Shown piece by piece: positions 34,513-44,223 of a stretch of 64,000 nt of DNA. This stretch comes from Tetrapyrgos nigripes (Eukaryota; Basidiomycota; Agaricomycetes; Agaricales; Campanellaceae): positions 310,001-374,000 of the forward strand of contig JAACJM010000026.1 of assembly GCA_013368315.1 (NCBI GenBank), given 5' to 3'. Every line of letters begins with the position of its first letter. Position 1 is the stretch's first letter. The notes under the pieces are model-generated. The model saw nothing but the letters and a program-made list of their open reading frames with translations, had not been told where the DNA came from and searched no databases. A program made the translations under genes and the position numbers.

Positions 34513-35784
34513 TCATGCAGATGGAGCAACAACAGGGGCGGCCTCAGCGACCACTGGTGCTACCGGTGCTAAGGGCTCCTCCTTCTTGATCTCCTCTTCC
34601 TTCTTGGTCTCCTCAGCGGTAGGAGCTTCAGTGGCAGCGGGATCCTCCGCAGACTCGGAAGCAGGGTTTTCAAGAGGAGCAACGGGAGCAGGCTCTTCAA
34701 TCTTGGGTGGGTGCTCATCCACCTTGGCGGGTGTAGAGACCTCAGCCTTGGGCTTGGGCTTGAAGAAGTCACCGACGCGGGCGGAGAGACGACGGCCAAC
34801 CTTGGCAGCTTTGGGAGTCTTGTCTTCCTTTTTCTCCTCCTTCTTTTCCTCCTTCTAGCACCGAAATCAGATACATCGGAAAAGAAAAGAAGCCAACACT
34901 AACCTTCTCTTCCTTGGGCTCTTCAGCAGTGGCAGGGGCAGCCTCAGCGGCGGGCTCAGCAGGAGCAGCGGCAGCGGTCTCACTGAAGAAGGATTCAGAA
35001 ACAATACGTCGAACACATGATCATAGAACTCACGTCTCCTTGGCGGGCTCAGCCGCAGGTGTCTCCTCGGTCTTGGCAAGCTCAGCAACAGCAGCAGCTT
35101 CGGTAGCAGGTGCCTCAGTAGCGGGCTCCTCCTTGGCAGCTTCCTTAGCAGGCTCCTCGGCGGCTGCGGCAGGAGTAGACTGTTTGCCAAAGAAAGAGAA
35201 AAATGAGTTGGCTGGAGGACAGCGATGAAAGAACTACATACCTCGGAAGCCTCCTTCTTCTTCTCCTTCTTGGGGCTCTTAGGGGCCTTGGCCTTCTTCT
35301 CAGCCTTCTCAGTCTTCTCCTTCTTGTCACCCTTGAAAGGAGCTAGGAGTTTGGAGAGGAGGTTGGGGCTCTTGGGTGCCTTGGGAGCATCGGCCTGAAC
35401 AGCGCGATGAGATTAAGAATAGGGCACGACACCACACAGAACACTTACAGCCTTGGCCTCCTCCTTAGCAGGCTCCTCGGTGGCAGCAGCGGCAGCTTCA
35501 GCAGCAGGTTCCTCGGTCGTGGGGGCCTCTGCAGCGGGGGCAGGGGTTTCCTCAGCCTTGGCCTCTTCCTTGGGAGCTTCCTGGAAAACAAAGAACCACG
35601 TCAGAAAAGAGTGGGACGAGATAAGAGAAAGACTCACTGCAGCAGGGGCAGGCTCCTCAACCTTGGGGACCTCAACAGCAGGCTCGGTGGCAGGAGCGGG
35701 AGTGGGCTCGGCAACAACCTCGGTAGGCTTGACGTCCTCGACGGGGGCGACGGGAGCAGCAGTAGTAGTCTCTGGGGCGGACAT
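34513..35784 (-). CDS. Ala/Glu/Pro/Lys-rich low-complexity protein
   Basis: Introns 34855-34903, 34983-35033, 35180-35241, 35395-35448 and 35581-35637 give 332 aa, almost entirely of Ala, Glu, Pro, Lys and Thr. Two basic patches stand out: APKSPNLLSKLLAPFKG followed by KDKKEK-type sequence near residue 100, and GRRLSARVGDFFKPKPK near residue 240. Both look like short amphipathic helices suited to membrane or partner binding. The rest is repetitive AAEEPAKEE-type sequence, predicted to be disordered. Biased codon choice (GCC, GAG, AAG), a TATA box and a telomere-like box suggest strong expression. I do not recognise a named family; a stress-type or scaffold role is only a guess. Confidence 0.8.
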
Positions 35785-35950
35785 TATGGAATGAGCTGTA
35801 AAAAAAAGATGAGAAAGGAAGGATAAGAGGAGAAAGAGAGGAGACAGACAAAATTAAGAGTAGGGAGAGACAGGAAGGAAAATGTGCGTGCTACGCTACA
35901 AGACCCGTAATGGGAGAAGGAAGGAATGGGTGACTCAACAACCGTGAGAA

Positions 35951-35958
35951 CCTTTATA
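35951..35958 (-). promoter_or_regulatory. TATA box of the Ala/Glu-rich gene
   Basis: TATAAAGG on the minus strand, about 170 bp upstream of the ATG at 35784 and 12 bp downstream of the telobox. Confidence 0.5.
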
Positions 35959-35970
35959 TCTCTGTGACAA

Positions 35971-35985
35971 TAACCCTAACCCTAG
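35971..35985 (-). promoter_or_regulatory. Telobox (TTAGGG-type, about 2.5 units)
   Basis: The plus strand reads TAACCCTAACCCTAG, i.e. 2.5 copies of the TTAGGG telomere unit on the minus strand, just upstream of the TATA box. Tbf1/TRF-type Myb factors bind such boxes in fungal promoters; its use here is inference. Confidence 0.55.
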
Positions 35986-36297
35986 GCTCCTTAAGCTTGC
36001 GCTTCCCATCTACGATACCATTCTCCTATCTCCTTTCCTCTCGATTGCTTGTTAGTGTTACATCCAATCTTGTCTCTCGATCCTTCTCTGTCATCTCAGT
36101 CTTTTTTTCACGCTCTCTCGTCTTTCTTCTGCTTTTTTTCTCTCTCCATACGTACTTATCTCGGATCCATCAAAAGTCTCACAATTTCAACAGCCGATAC
36201 GCGAATCATTCTTCGTTGTCATTTTGCGGCTCCTCCCGTGGCGTATCTCGTAAGAACCTTCGAACATAAAACTTAAAAGCGCTCAAACGCTAAAAGT

Positions 36298-36414
36298 ATG
36301 TCTGCCTCGAGGTCCAAACACTCGTTTGGGAACAATAGCGTCATGGCCCTCCACGGTGGAGCCACCCACCCTTATATCAAGGCTCCTCAAGGAAATGGTC
36401 TTTATAGTTTATGA
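36298..36414 (+). other. Upstream ORF overlapping the PalI-like start (ATGA)
   Basis: A 38-codon ORF (start MSASRSKHSFG) whose TGA at 36412-36414 overlaps the ATG of the downstream gene at 36411-36413. It could be a regulatory uORF with termination-reinitiation, or leader sequence removed by splicing. Confidence 0.5.
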
Positions 36415-37356
36415 TGCTCCCCATCTTCACGTCTGTCCTGGTCTTTGTGGCTTTTCTACTCCTTCTCCTGGTTACTCTGTCGGTGCCTATCATCAAGACC
36501 ATCTATCTCTTCACCCTCTCTGTCAGTGCCTCTTCAAGTCTCCTTGATTCTGGTGCCTCTGGTTCCGTCAATTTTGGCGTTTGGGGGTATTGTATCTCAG
36601 CCGTGCAGGTCTCGTATGTCTTTTGGTCGCGTCCTTGTGCACTCTACCTCCGCTCACATTTACAAAGTGTGATTGGCTTTGATCACGATACAGATGCACG
36701 ATGCTCTTCTAGGCATCTAGGTTACACCATTGATAGCAGAGTTGCCGAAACCCTGTAAGCTTGGTCCTCGGATCCCAAGTGCCACTTGGACTCACTCATC
36801 CATCTCAGGCATGTCGACGACATCACGGACTTGATTTCGCGCACGACCACCGCCGCTCTCGTTCTACACCCTATCGGTTCGCTCTTGTTCTCAACTTAGT
36901 CTGGAACAAGCACTCAAAATGATGTAGCCTGCGCATTGACATTTGTCACTCTGCTAGTCTCCGTTTTCACATTCCGGCAAGCTTCATCCCGTCGCGCTTG
37001 GTTGTTCACCCTAGGCATCGGCATTTTGGCTGCTCTTTTCACCACAATTGTATTCCTCATCGATGTCATCTTAGTCGCGGTAGTGCGCAACCACGTCAAT
37101 GACAGAACGGACGGGGATCTCACTCTCGATTGGGGTAACGCTGTGAGTGAAAATTCGGTTGTTTAATTTTGTACGCTAAGTTCGATTTTCCCAGGTTTGG
37201 ATGTCTCTAGGCGCTACGATCGCTCTTTGGCTGGGTTTGACCGGGACTTGCGCTGGTATTTGTGGATGGGGACGAAGGTTCAGGCAAGTCTGCTCCCCAC
37301 CATGTCTTTCTGTTGTCCTGATTCCGTTTTATAGAAATCGCAAAGACACCTACTGA
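36411..37356 (+). CDS. PalI/Sur7-like four-span membrane protein
   Basis: Introns 36614-36667, 36755-36808, 36877-36927, 37143-37194 and 37284-37334 give 227 aa with four hydrophobic spans. The first span starts right at the N-terminus (LPIFTSVLVFVAFLLLLLVT). The extracellular loop holds FGVWGYC and RCSSRHLGYTID, the conserved pair of PalI/Rim9 and Sur7 proteins. The last spans are ALTFVTLLVSVFTFRQ, IGILAALFTTIVFLIDVILVA and WMSLGATIALWLGL. Family members act in ambient-pH sensing or eisosome organisation at the plasma membrane. The last intron probably uses a GCAAGT donor; a GT four bases later would give a different, longer C-terminus. Confidence 0.8.
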
Positions 37357-37863
37357 TGGTGCAGAATGACAAACTTATGAAACTTGTGAACATTGTGGCC
37401 GTTTCCCTGGCCTCGTTGGAGCGTGCAGGACAATTGTATTCACAAACTGACGGACATCTGTACTCATAAAATGACGGACATCTGTACACTCATTATGATA
37501 CGATTTTGATGAGAATTATGTGAAAAACGACATTGTCGTTGTTTTACAGACACGTATGTTATCGCCTGTTATCGCCTGTTATCGCCTGCCGCGTTCTATA
37601 TTACAAAAAAAACAAACAAAAAATAACGAAGCGTTTCCGATTTCAAAAGGATCTAGATCTCGATTTGCTGCTTTCGCGCCAGACCAGCCCCGAACCTTGC
37701 CGGACCATAGGCAGGTTAAGTAGATGTGTCAAGTAGGCGTTTCCTAGCTGTCTGAAGTGGATGAGGCTGATTCGCGTACACTCATTCCCGCTGCGAGGTA
37801 GAATAGAGAATATCAAGCCTATTTACACAGACGTGCAAGCAAGATCTGTCTGTACAAACGTTT
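37357..37863. other. Convergent intergenic region with short repeats
   Basis: About 500 bp between the PalI-like gene and NOP2. It contains two copies of TGACGGACATCTGTAC (37448-37463 and 37472-37487) and three of TGTTATCGCC (37557-37586). No gene is seen. Confidence 0.6.
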
Positions 37864-40207
37864 TCATGCAGCCACTGTTTTCCTTGGCGGGGGTCGAAGA
37901 CCTTTGGCTTTCATCCTCCTCCGAGCAGCCTCTGCAAGAAACATGTGAATATGTCGTTTCTTTCGATAAACAGACCAAGATGCGACGAACCTTCAAGGTA
38001 CGGTTTATCCTCTTCATCGTCAAACGCGATCGTTCGCCCATTTGTCTCCGAATTCACCCCCTCTTCCCCTATTTCGACGTCCATCTTATCCAAAGTCTCT
38101 TGCGCAATTTTACCCCTCTTTTCTACCTTGAACTTGGCAACGTAGAAACCGTCCATATTATGCACGTGGGGGTAAAATCTCCGTGTCAGTTTGACACTAG
38201 GGTTGAACACCTTACCGCGGTATTTGGTGTATCCCTCTCGACCAAACTCTAGTCCAGTGTCAACAAGCTTGACATTTGGACGTTTGCGTAGAGCATAATC
38301 AACGACGGCTTCGTTTTCATCCACAGTGACCGAACACGTTGAGTAGACGAGATAACCTCCCGTCTTGGAATCAGGGGTGACACTGTCAATAGCACAAAGG
38401 ATAAGCTGTTTTTGTAGATGAGCGAGTAGCGTAAAGTCGCGCTCTGACTAGGTTGAGATGAAAGCAGTCAATGGACAAGCATCTTCGGTGCAGGAGATCC
38501 TACTGACCTTGTTAACCTTCACGCTGGAGTCTTTACTGATGACACCAGTTCCACTGCACGGAGCATCCAACAACACACGATCAAAACCTCCCATAACTTT
38601 TGGGAATTCTCTCCCATCGTAAGAACAGACTACGACATTTTTACAACCTAGACGGTGTACGTTGGCACTTAGACTTTTCGTTCGAGCTTTGTTCGCGTCG
38701 TTGGCGAAAACAACTCCGGTGTTTTGCAACAAGGCAGCTATGTGAGTGGTTTTGCCTCCAGGAGCAGACGCCATGTCCAAGATCCGTTCGTTGGGCTGAG
38801 GAGCTAGAGCGATGACAGGCAGGAACGAAGACGCAGCCTGAAGCATGTAATGGCCAGCGAGATACTCGGGAGTGGCTCCTGCGGATTAAGCATTAGCACA
38901 AAGGTAGAGGACTAGTTGAAAATAAAATTACCGATGGGGACGCTGCTTTCAAATACTTGAAGACCAACATTCGTCCATTTTCCGATAGGTTCAAGGTTGA
39001 CACCACGGTTGATCAAGGCTTGAGCAAGATCTCGTCGCCTGGTGCGAAGAGTATTTGTGCGGATGGTAACAGGACGTGGTACTTCATTGGATTCGAAGAA
39101 TTCGACGGCCTGTTAGGTTTGACATTAGTCCAGACCGAATGTTTTCTGAGATATGACACACCTCGGCAACCGGGAAAAGTTGAAAGAGCTTCTCAGCCAA
39201 AAAGTCGTTATAGCCATAATAGCTCGCTATATCTGACACCAGTTGCTCGACGTATTCTGATCTTGACCTGAAAAACTGTCAAGCTACGACACAGCCAGCA
39301 ATAAGTCATACTCACCGGCCCTTCTCAGCTCGTTTAGAAAACCTGCCTAAGACACGAACGCAGTGCCGCATGCGCCGTTGTACGACATGAACGTCTGGAC
39401 CACCATTTTTCTTTTCCTCTTCTCTTTCCTCTGCTGTAGGAAGATGAAATTCATCTCCAGCCTCTACTTCCTCATCCTCATCATCCATGTCAAAGTCCTC
39501 CTCTGCATCTTCGTCAAAAGCAGCGGCTTGCATTTCTTCCACGTCAAGTTCTGCTTCAGCAGCTGCTTGAGCATCCAATGCTCTCGAACGAGCCTCCATA
39601 TTGGCCATCGTAATTGGATCATCAGAATCGGAGGAGTCAGAATCAGATTCAAGGTCTGAACCAGTCGGTATGATTTTTAACGGCCGTTCGATTTGTTTAG
39701 ACTTTTTGGTTTTGCCCATAGGTTCTAGTTCTGGTACCTCTTCATCAGAATCAAAGTCGAATGTTTGTACAGGTCCTCGAAGGGGTTCGTCACTGAGTGT
39801 TTTCTCAATAAGATACGCAAGCACAGACTGAAATTAGGCAACATACTTGTCGACATCGAATTCGTCCAAGTCACCGACAGACGCGCCGTCTTCTCCGTCA
39901 CTATCGTCGAATAATGATCTGCAACACATGTGAAATTACCCCAGTGCATAAACCAAGCTACACACCTGGCCTGAGCCTTCATGTCCAAGTCATCTTCTAC
40001 ATCCTCCCAGGCGTCAGCATCAGGAGTATTCTTTTTGGTTGGTTTGGAAGGGTTTTTGGTTTTTTTAGATTTGTCTTTTGCCTTTTTTGTCGGTCTTGCC
40101 ACTTTTTCTTCTAGGGTATCTGCTTTCCTCTTGCCAAGCTTTTTTGGAGAGGCATTTTCCTTGAGTGGTTCTGGAGGAGGTTGCTTGTTTTTCGAGCGAT
40201 GGCCCAT
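37864..40207 (-). CDS. NOP2: 25S rRNA (cytosine-C5)-methyltransferase Nop2
   Basis: Nucleolar methyltransferase needed for 60S ribosome biogenesis. Introns 37932-37990, 38448-38507, 38879-38931, 39110-39161, 39268-39315, 39793-39846 and 39919-39965 give 656 aa. The first 250 residues are Lys-rich and then strongly acidic. The catalytic part has LFPVAEAVEFFES, the RTNTLRTRRRDLAQAL block, PEYLAGHYMLQAASS, motif I DMASAPGGKTTH, motif IV with DAPCSGTGVISKD and motif VI YSTCSVTVDENE, which carry the two cysteines of RNA m5C enzymes, and the FYPHVHNMDGFYVAKF end. The C-terminal tail is basic (AARRRMKAKG), as expected for nucleolar targeting. Confidence 0.95.
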
Positions 40208-40275
40208 TGAGAAAAAAAGTAGAAGATCAAAATTTGTATTACATCATCCAAGCCAACTTGCAAAGTACTGTACAA

Positions 40276-40491
40276 GTCTCGTCTAAAATCAATACGTTGC
40301 TAAAGCTTCAACCCAGTCTCAAAGCCAAGTAGAAGTTCTGCGATAAACGATGTCTAAAAGAACTTGCCGGTGTAGCCAAAACTGTAGTCTCGTCTAAAAT
40401 CAATACGTTGTTAAAGCTTCAACCCAGTCTCAAGCCAAGCAGAAGTCCTGCGACAGACAGTGTCAAAAAGAACTTGCATGTGTAGCCAAAG
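40276..40491 (-). repeat. 111-bp tandem duplication covering the last FUN14 exon
   Basis: Plus-strand blocks starting at 40276 and 40387 share the run GTCTCGTCTAAAATCAATAC and stay similar for about 105 bp. The right copy contains the terminal exon and acceptor of the FUN14 gene (minus strand); the left copy is a diverged second version just downstream, with one extra base in the coding part. Confidence 0.85.
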
Positions 40492-41251
40492 GAAAAAAAA
40501 TACCTGCAACAAAAGAAACTCTTGGTTGGAAATCCGCCGCCAAGAAGTCAACAAGCCAGTTCCAAGCAGTATACACTGTCGGAGCTTTCTTTTGTCCAGT
40601 CGCGTCAGTCGTGTAAAACAGCTTTTCAAACCGTTTCCCAACCGCTCCCCAGTCTACACGAATAACAGAGTAGGATCCGAGATACTGCCGCTAACATCAA
40701 TATGACGCTTTGACAGTGGAGTCAAGATACGCACCTGTAACAATACGAACACCCCTCCGAGTAAGAACGCGACCGTCTTGAGACCTTTCTTTATAAATAC
40801 TCCAGCACAGATACCTGCTACAGTACCAAAGGACAGTTCATATAGAGAAACGGTCGACTCGGGTGGCGGAGGCATTGATTCGGGTTGTTCTCCACTCTGC
40901 GGAGTGGATGCTGGAGGTGTTGCAATTGGCGTCGCTACATACGGACGGTTATTGGCTAGGTCAAATGAAAGCTAAAGATGCCGTTCACATACGTTCACAT
41001 CTGATTGGTGATCTCCAGAACAACGACAATCCCAACCCAACCCCAGTTATTCCAAGACCTTTCAATATCCTTCCAGAATGGTTGAACCCATTTTGCGAAA
41101 CAGACAGTCGAGAAAAGGGAGCCGAGGATGTTCTGAACTGGTAGAGCAGCTGGGTCAACGGTTTCTCTGAACCCTTTAGCGCAAATAATTGGCGGCCATT
41201 GACTTGTCGAAACAAGCCCAGGTAGCTACCATAGCTGGAGAAAGCAGACAT
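40419..41251 (-). CDS. FUN14 domain mitochondrial outer-membrane protein
   Basis: Introns 40448-40503, 40685-40734 and 40956-40992 leave 229 aa. The N-terminal 90 residues contain the Arg/Ser segment LLYQFRTSSAPFSRLS and a hydrophobic GLGITGVGLGLSLFW stretch. The FUN14 domain follows: YELSFGTVAGICAGVFIKKGLKTVAFLLGG and VLLQYLGSYSVIRVDW, ending in a hydrophobic VAGLLLGLRLG helix that is complete only after the last splice. FUN14 proteins sit in the mitochondrial outer membrane; FUNDC1 is a mitophagy receptor in animals, and the fungal role is less clear. Intron 1 is only 37 nt. A TIR-bounded element starts 47 bp upstream of the ATG. Confidence 0.88.
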
Positions 41252-41297
41252 TATCGTCACGTTGATGACATCACCAAACTCAAACAATTGCTACGTA

Positions 41298-41851
41298 CAG
41301 TGGCGGCCGTTGAAAAATCCGCGTTCGCTTTTGGGCAAAACTTCTCACGCCCGCTCAGGTACCTCTCCTCCTCGTCTACCTCATCGAAAAGCAGCAAATA
41401 GGGTTATTTACACGTACTTCAAAGAGCTATAGGGTATCTAATGTATATGTAAAGCTTCAATATCAACAAAGTCCCAAGAAATAGCAAGGTGAAAGCCAAA
41501 ATAACTGCAAGTACTCTAATAGTCAGTCACACCACCCCTTCTGGTTCTTCAGGAGGGCGGAGAGCAGGTGGAGCAGTAGCAGGGGGCACATAGTTGCGAA
41601 AAGCCATGGTTGGTTGTTGTAGGTCCAAGTCAGCCAAAATGACGCGTTGAGACCGGCGGACTTCAAAATTACGCGTAATTTTTTTTAGCTACAGGCACCA
41701 GCATGTTTTCGGGTCATTTCTAACAAGTTATATAGGGCATTCTACATTATGAAGGGCTATTTCGACGAAGTAGATGAGGAGGAGAGGTACCTGAGCGGGC
41801 GTGAGAAGTTTTGCCCAAAAGCGAACGCGGATTTTTCAACGGCCGCCACTG
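41298..41851. mobile_element. Non-autonomous TIR element (MITE/foldback-like), TA target site
   Basis: A 554-bp segment whose ends are inverted repeats starting CAGTGGCGGCCGTTG. The left repeat 41298-41390 and right repeat 41762-41851 are identical over the outer 76 bp, with about three mismatches over 93 bp. TA flanks both sides (41296-41297 and 41852-41853), which fits Tc1/mariner-type insertion. No transposase is encoded. Confidence 0.75.
41419..41607 (-). pseudogene. Small ORF with an in-frame TGA inside the TIR element
   Basis: On the minus strand an ATG at 41607 opens a 26-codon reading frame (MAFRNYVPPATAPP onward), then an in-frame TGA at 41527-41529. The same frame stays open for 35 more codons, encoding a strongly hydrophobic span (RVLAVILAFTLLFLGTLLIL) and a TGA at 41419-41421. 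It looks like a tiny single-span membrane protein broken by one stop. It could be a decayed captured gene or chance. Confidence 0.35.
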
Positions 41852-41963
41852 TAGTATATGGGCGAGCGCCTATACAATTATTGGTCTAGTAAAAGTACAT
41901 AAATATACATACCAACATGCAGAGCGTCAAATACACATCGGTAACATCTTATAATAATAAACA

Positions 41964-43622
41964 TCATGATGAAGAAAGGGACCAGCCGTTATAAGTCTTC
42001 GATTCTGGGAGGCGAGAGTATGTGCTACCCGACATTGAGCGAATGGAATGTAGGCCGGGAGACATCAGCGGTGCTGCACCCCAAGCCTGCTTTGCAGTCA
42101 GCATGGTCACGGAAGGGTAGACCGGACTGTCTTTTTGTGCTTGCGTAGATAGGTATTCGGTGGTAGTCGGCGTCCATGGACTTGGACTGGCCGGTCCCGG
42201 CGAGTGTATAATCCCATATCCACTCCTGGACGCATACATGCTGCTGGCCGATTCAAAGCTTCCACTGCTAGCAACCGAATAAGGAACCGATACTTCAGAG
42301 GGACTTCGCGCCAACGACTCAAACGGGTTTGGAAATGGAGGTGGACGCGCCGAGACGTTGCGGAGTGAGCTGTACTCCGGAGGAGATATTGTCCTGAAAG
42401 GATTAGGACCATCTCTACCGGGATGCACGATGGGAAGTGATCGAATAGGCGAGCTGCTCTGGCGATAGTGTGATGCATACGATGGCTGTTGAAAAGTCAG
42501 CGTTGCGGGAAGGCTCTGGACTGAAGCAGCCGGTGAGTACGGCCGTGGTGTGTAACTAGACATCGGTGTTCGAGGTAGCGGAAAGCTGGTTCCCCAGCCA
42601 GATCCTTTCGAAGAGTGGGGAGCGGGGAACATGACTGGGACTGCATTGCCTGGAGTTTGGAGATTTCTAGCGTCCGGACTCGACCCAAACGAATCCGTCG
42701 AGCTCAGACTTGAGCGTTTATCGTCGTAAGACAGTAATCTGGTTGTAGAGGCAAACGATTCAACACTGCCTTTTCGAGAACGGAGATCAGAGCCGGTCTT
42801 ATATCCCAGCTCTCTCATTGGTGGCGGAGGGCTGATGGTGATTTGGGGTCTGACGCTTGGACGTGCATGTGATGCCACAGCGAGAAACACCGAGTATACG
42901 ATGACTGGCCACATAATGAGCAAAAGAAAAACGATGAGGGATTGATACACTCACGCAGACCCGACTGCACCCAGCTGCCAATAATCACTGACCAAGTGAC
43001 ATGACGACAGAGGGCATGGCTACCTAAAGTTCAGTCTAGTGAGTACTTGCTTATTCCCGAGCCAGCCGAAAATTGGTCCCACCTAGGTTATTACAGGGAT
43101 ATGTGGCATTGACAACCGCAAAAAATGTGTTTCCTCCTGAAAGTAGTTAAGGATATTACGGTATGAGAAGTAGTAAACTCTGACGTACCAAGCAACGATA
43201 CCAGATAGAAAGAAATTCGAGCTACATCCAACCAGATACGAAAACGGACGACAATCCTGCAATAAAACAATATGTGACCCGATGCATCACTGTCGGAACA
43301 TCCCACTCACATGAGGTACAACAGTATCGCCCCGACACCATGTAGGATGGCCAATGCAAGCACTACTGAGCCTTCAAGAATGAAAATTAGATATAGTCAT
43401 CCAGGAACTCAAAACCGCAAAGACAAACGTTGGGTGATATCGTAGAAATTCCATTCACGCAAAAGCAAAGCACCAAAGGTGATTGAGCACACTAGACTGA
43501 TCACAGCACACAATGCTAAGTGAGACATAAGATGAAAACGTTCTGAACCAAGTAGACAGAAACTCACTAAAGACGAAAATTCGAAAACGAATGAACAAAG
43601 TCCATAGACGCGAAGCAGACAT
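41964..43622 (-). CDS. MARVEL-like four-span protein with Ser/Pro-rich tail (A)
   Basis: Introns 42905-42954, 43024-43082, 43137-43188, 43257-43310, 43372-43428 and 43516-43567 give 444 aa. Four hydrophobic spans occupy the first 175 residues: FTLCAVISLVCSITFGALLL, VVLALAILHGVGAILLYLM, the WLDVARISFYLVSLLG span and WVQSGLLIVYSVFLAVA. A Cys-containing loop (NATYPCNNLGSHALC) precedes span four. The last 270 residues are Ser/Pro/Tyr-rich and cytoplasmic. The layout fits fungal MARVEL-domain proteins, which organise membrane microdomains; the assignment rests on topology, not on a catalytic motif. Confidence 0.7.
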
Positions 43623-44223
43623 TTCAAAATCAAATTTGGCGAACCGAATAAAAGAGAGTAAACAATCAAAGGAACGGAGAAAAGAAACAACCAGAGGAAG
43701 AAGGAAATAAAAGAAAGGACGCTAGCTTTTCTTGAACATGGCTCGCAGCTATATAGTGGCGGATAACGCGGTATGCCATCATACACAGATGACAGAGAAC
43801 TGGGCACGGGCGCCATCCAGGATTGGATTGACATAGGGCGCGTTTTCCGACCAGTGCAAGTCATTCTTGCTGCGAAGACTCGCTGTCTGAAAGTAGAGCA
43901 GACCCACTTCAGGAAGGTACACTTGACTTGACGTGACGTCCAAGTCAAACATAGCCTCGTAGCATACTTCAGCTTCATCAGTCGGTGTATACTTCGAGTG
44001 TCATGGATTTGACCATAGTATGATTAGAATGTACAAGATGTCAAGGCAACAAGTACGCCTTTTCTAGTATAATTATAGGGCTACTTACTGATAACAACGT
44101 CCAACCAAGCGTGGAAAGTGTCCTAGTTGCTACACGCGTCCATTTAGGTTCGTAATGGCTACAGAAAAAAAAAGTCCAATCCAATTTCATACAAACATCA
44201 TTCATTGATTCATGACGGCTCCG
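43623..44223. other. Intergenic region with coding-like stretches
   Basis: On the minus strand, 43760-44110 can be read as two exons around a GTAAGT donor (first part THYEPKW-like, second part acidic, containing NPILDGARAQFSVIC). I cannot attach them to a neighbour. A 190-codon frame also crosses the region but conflicts with the MARVEL gene structure. Confidence 0.35.

Larger units (their letters stand above)
35785..36410. other. Divergent promoter region with telobox, TATA and an upstream ORF
   Basis: Holds the promoter of the Ala/Glu-rich gene (minus strand) and the leader of the PalI-like gene (plus strand). Noted elements are listed separately. No further gene is seen. Confidence 0.6.

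Noticed and set aside
43409..43978. 190-codon minus-strand open frame as the N-terminus of MARVEL-like gene A
   Set aside because: It conflicts with a shorter start (43622) that needs only canonical introns, gives a total length divisible by three and forms clean four-span topology.
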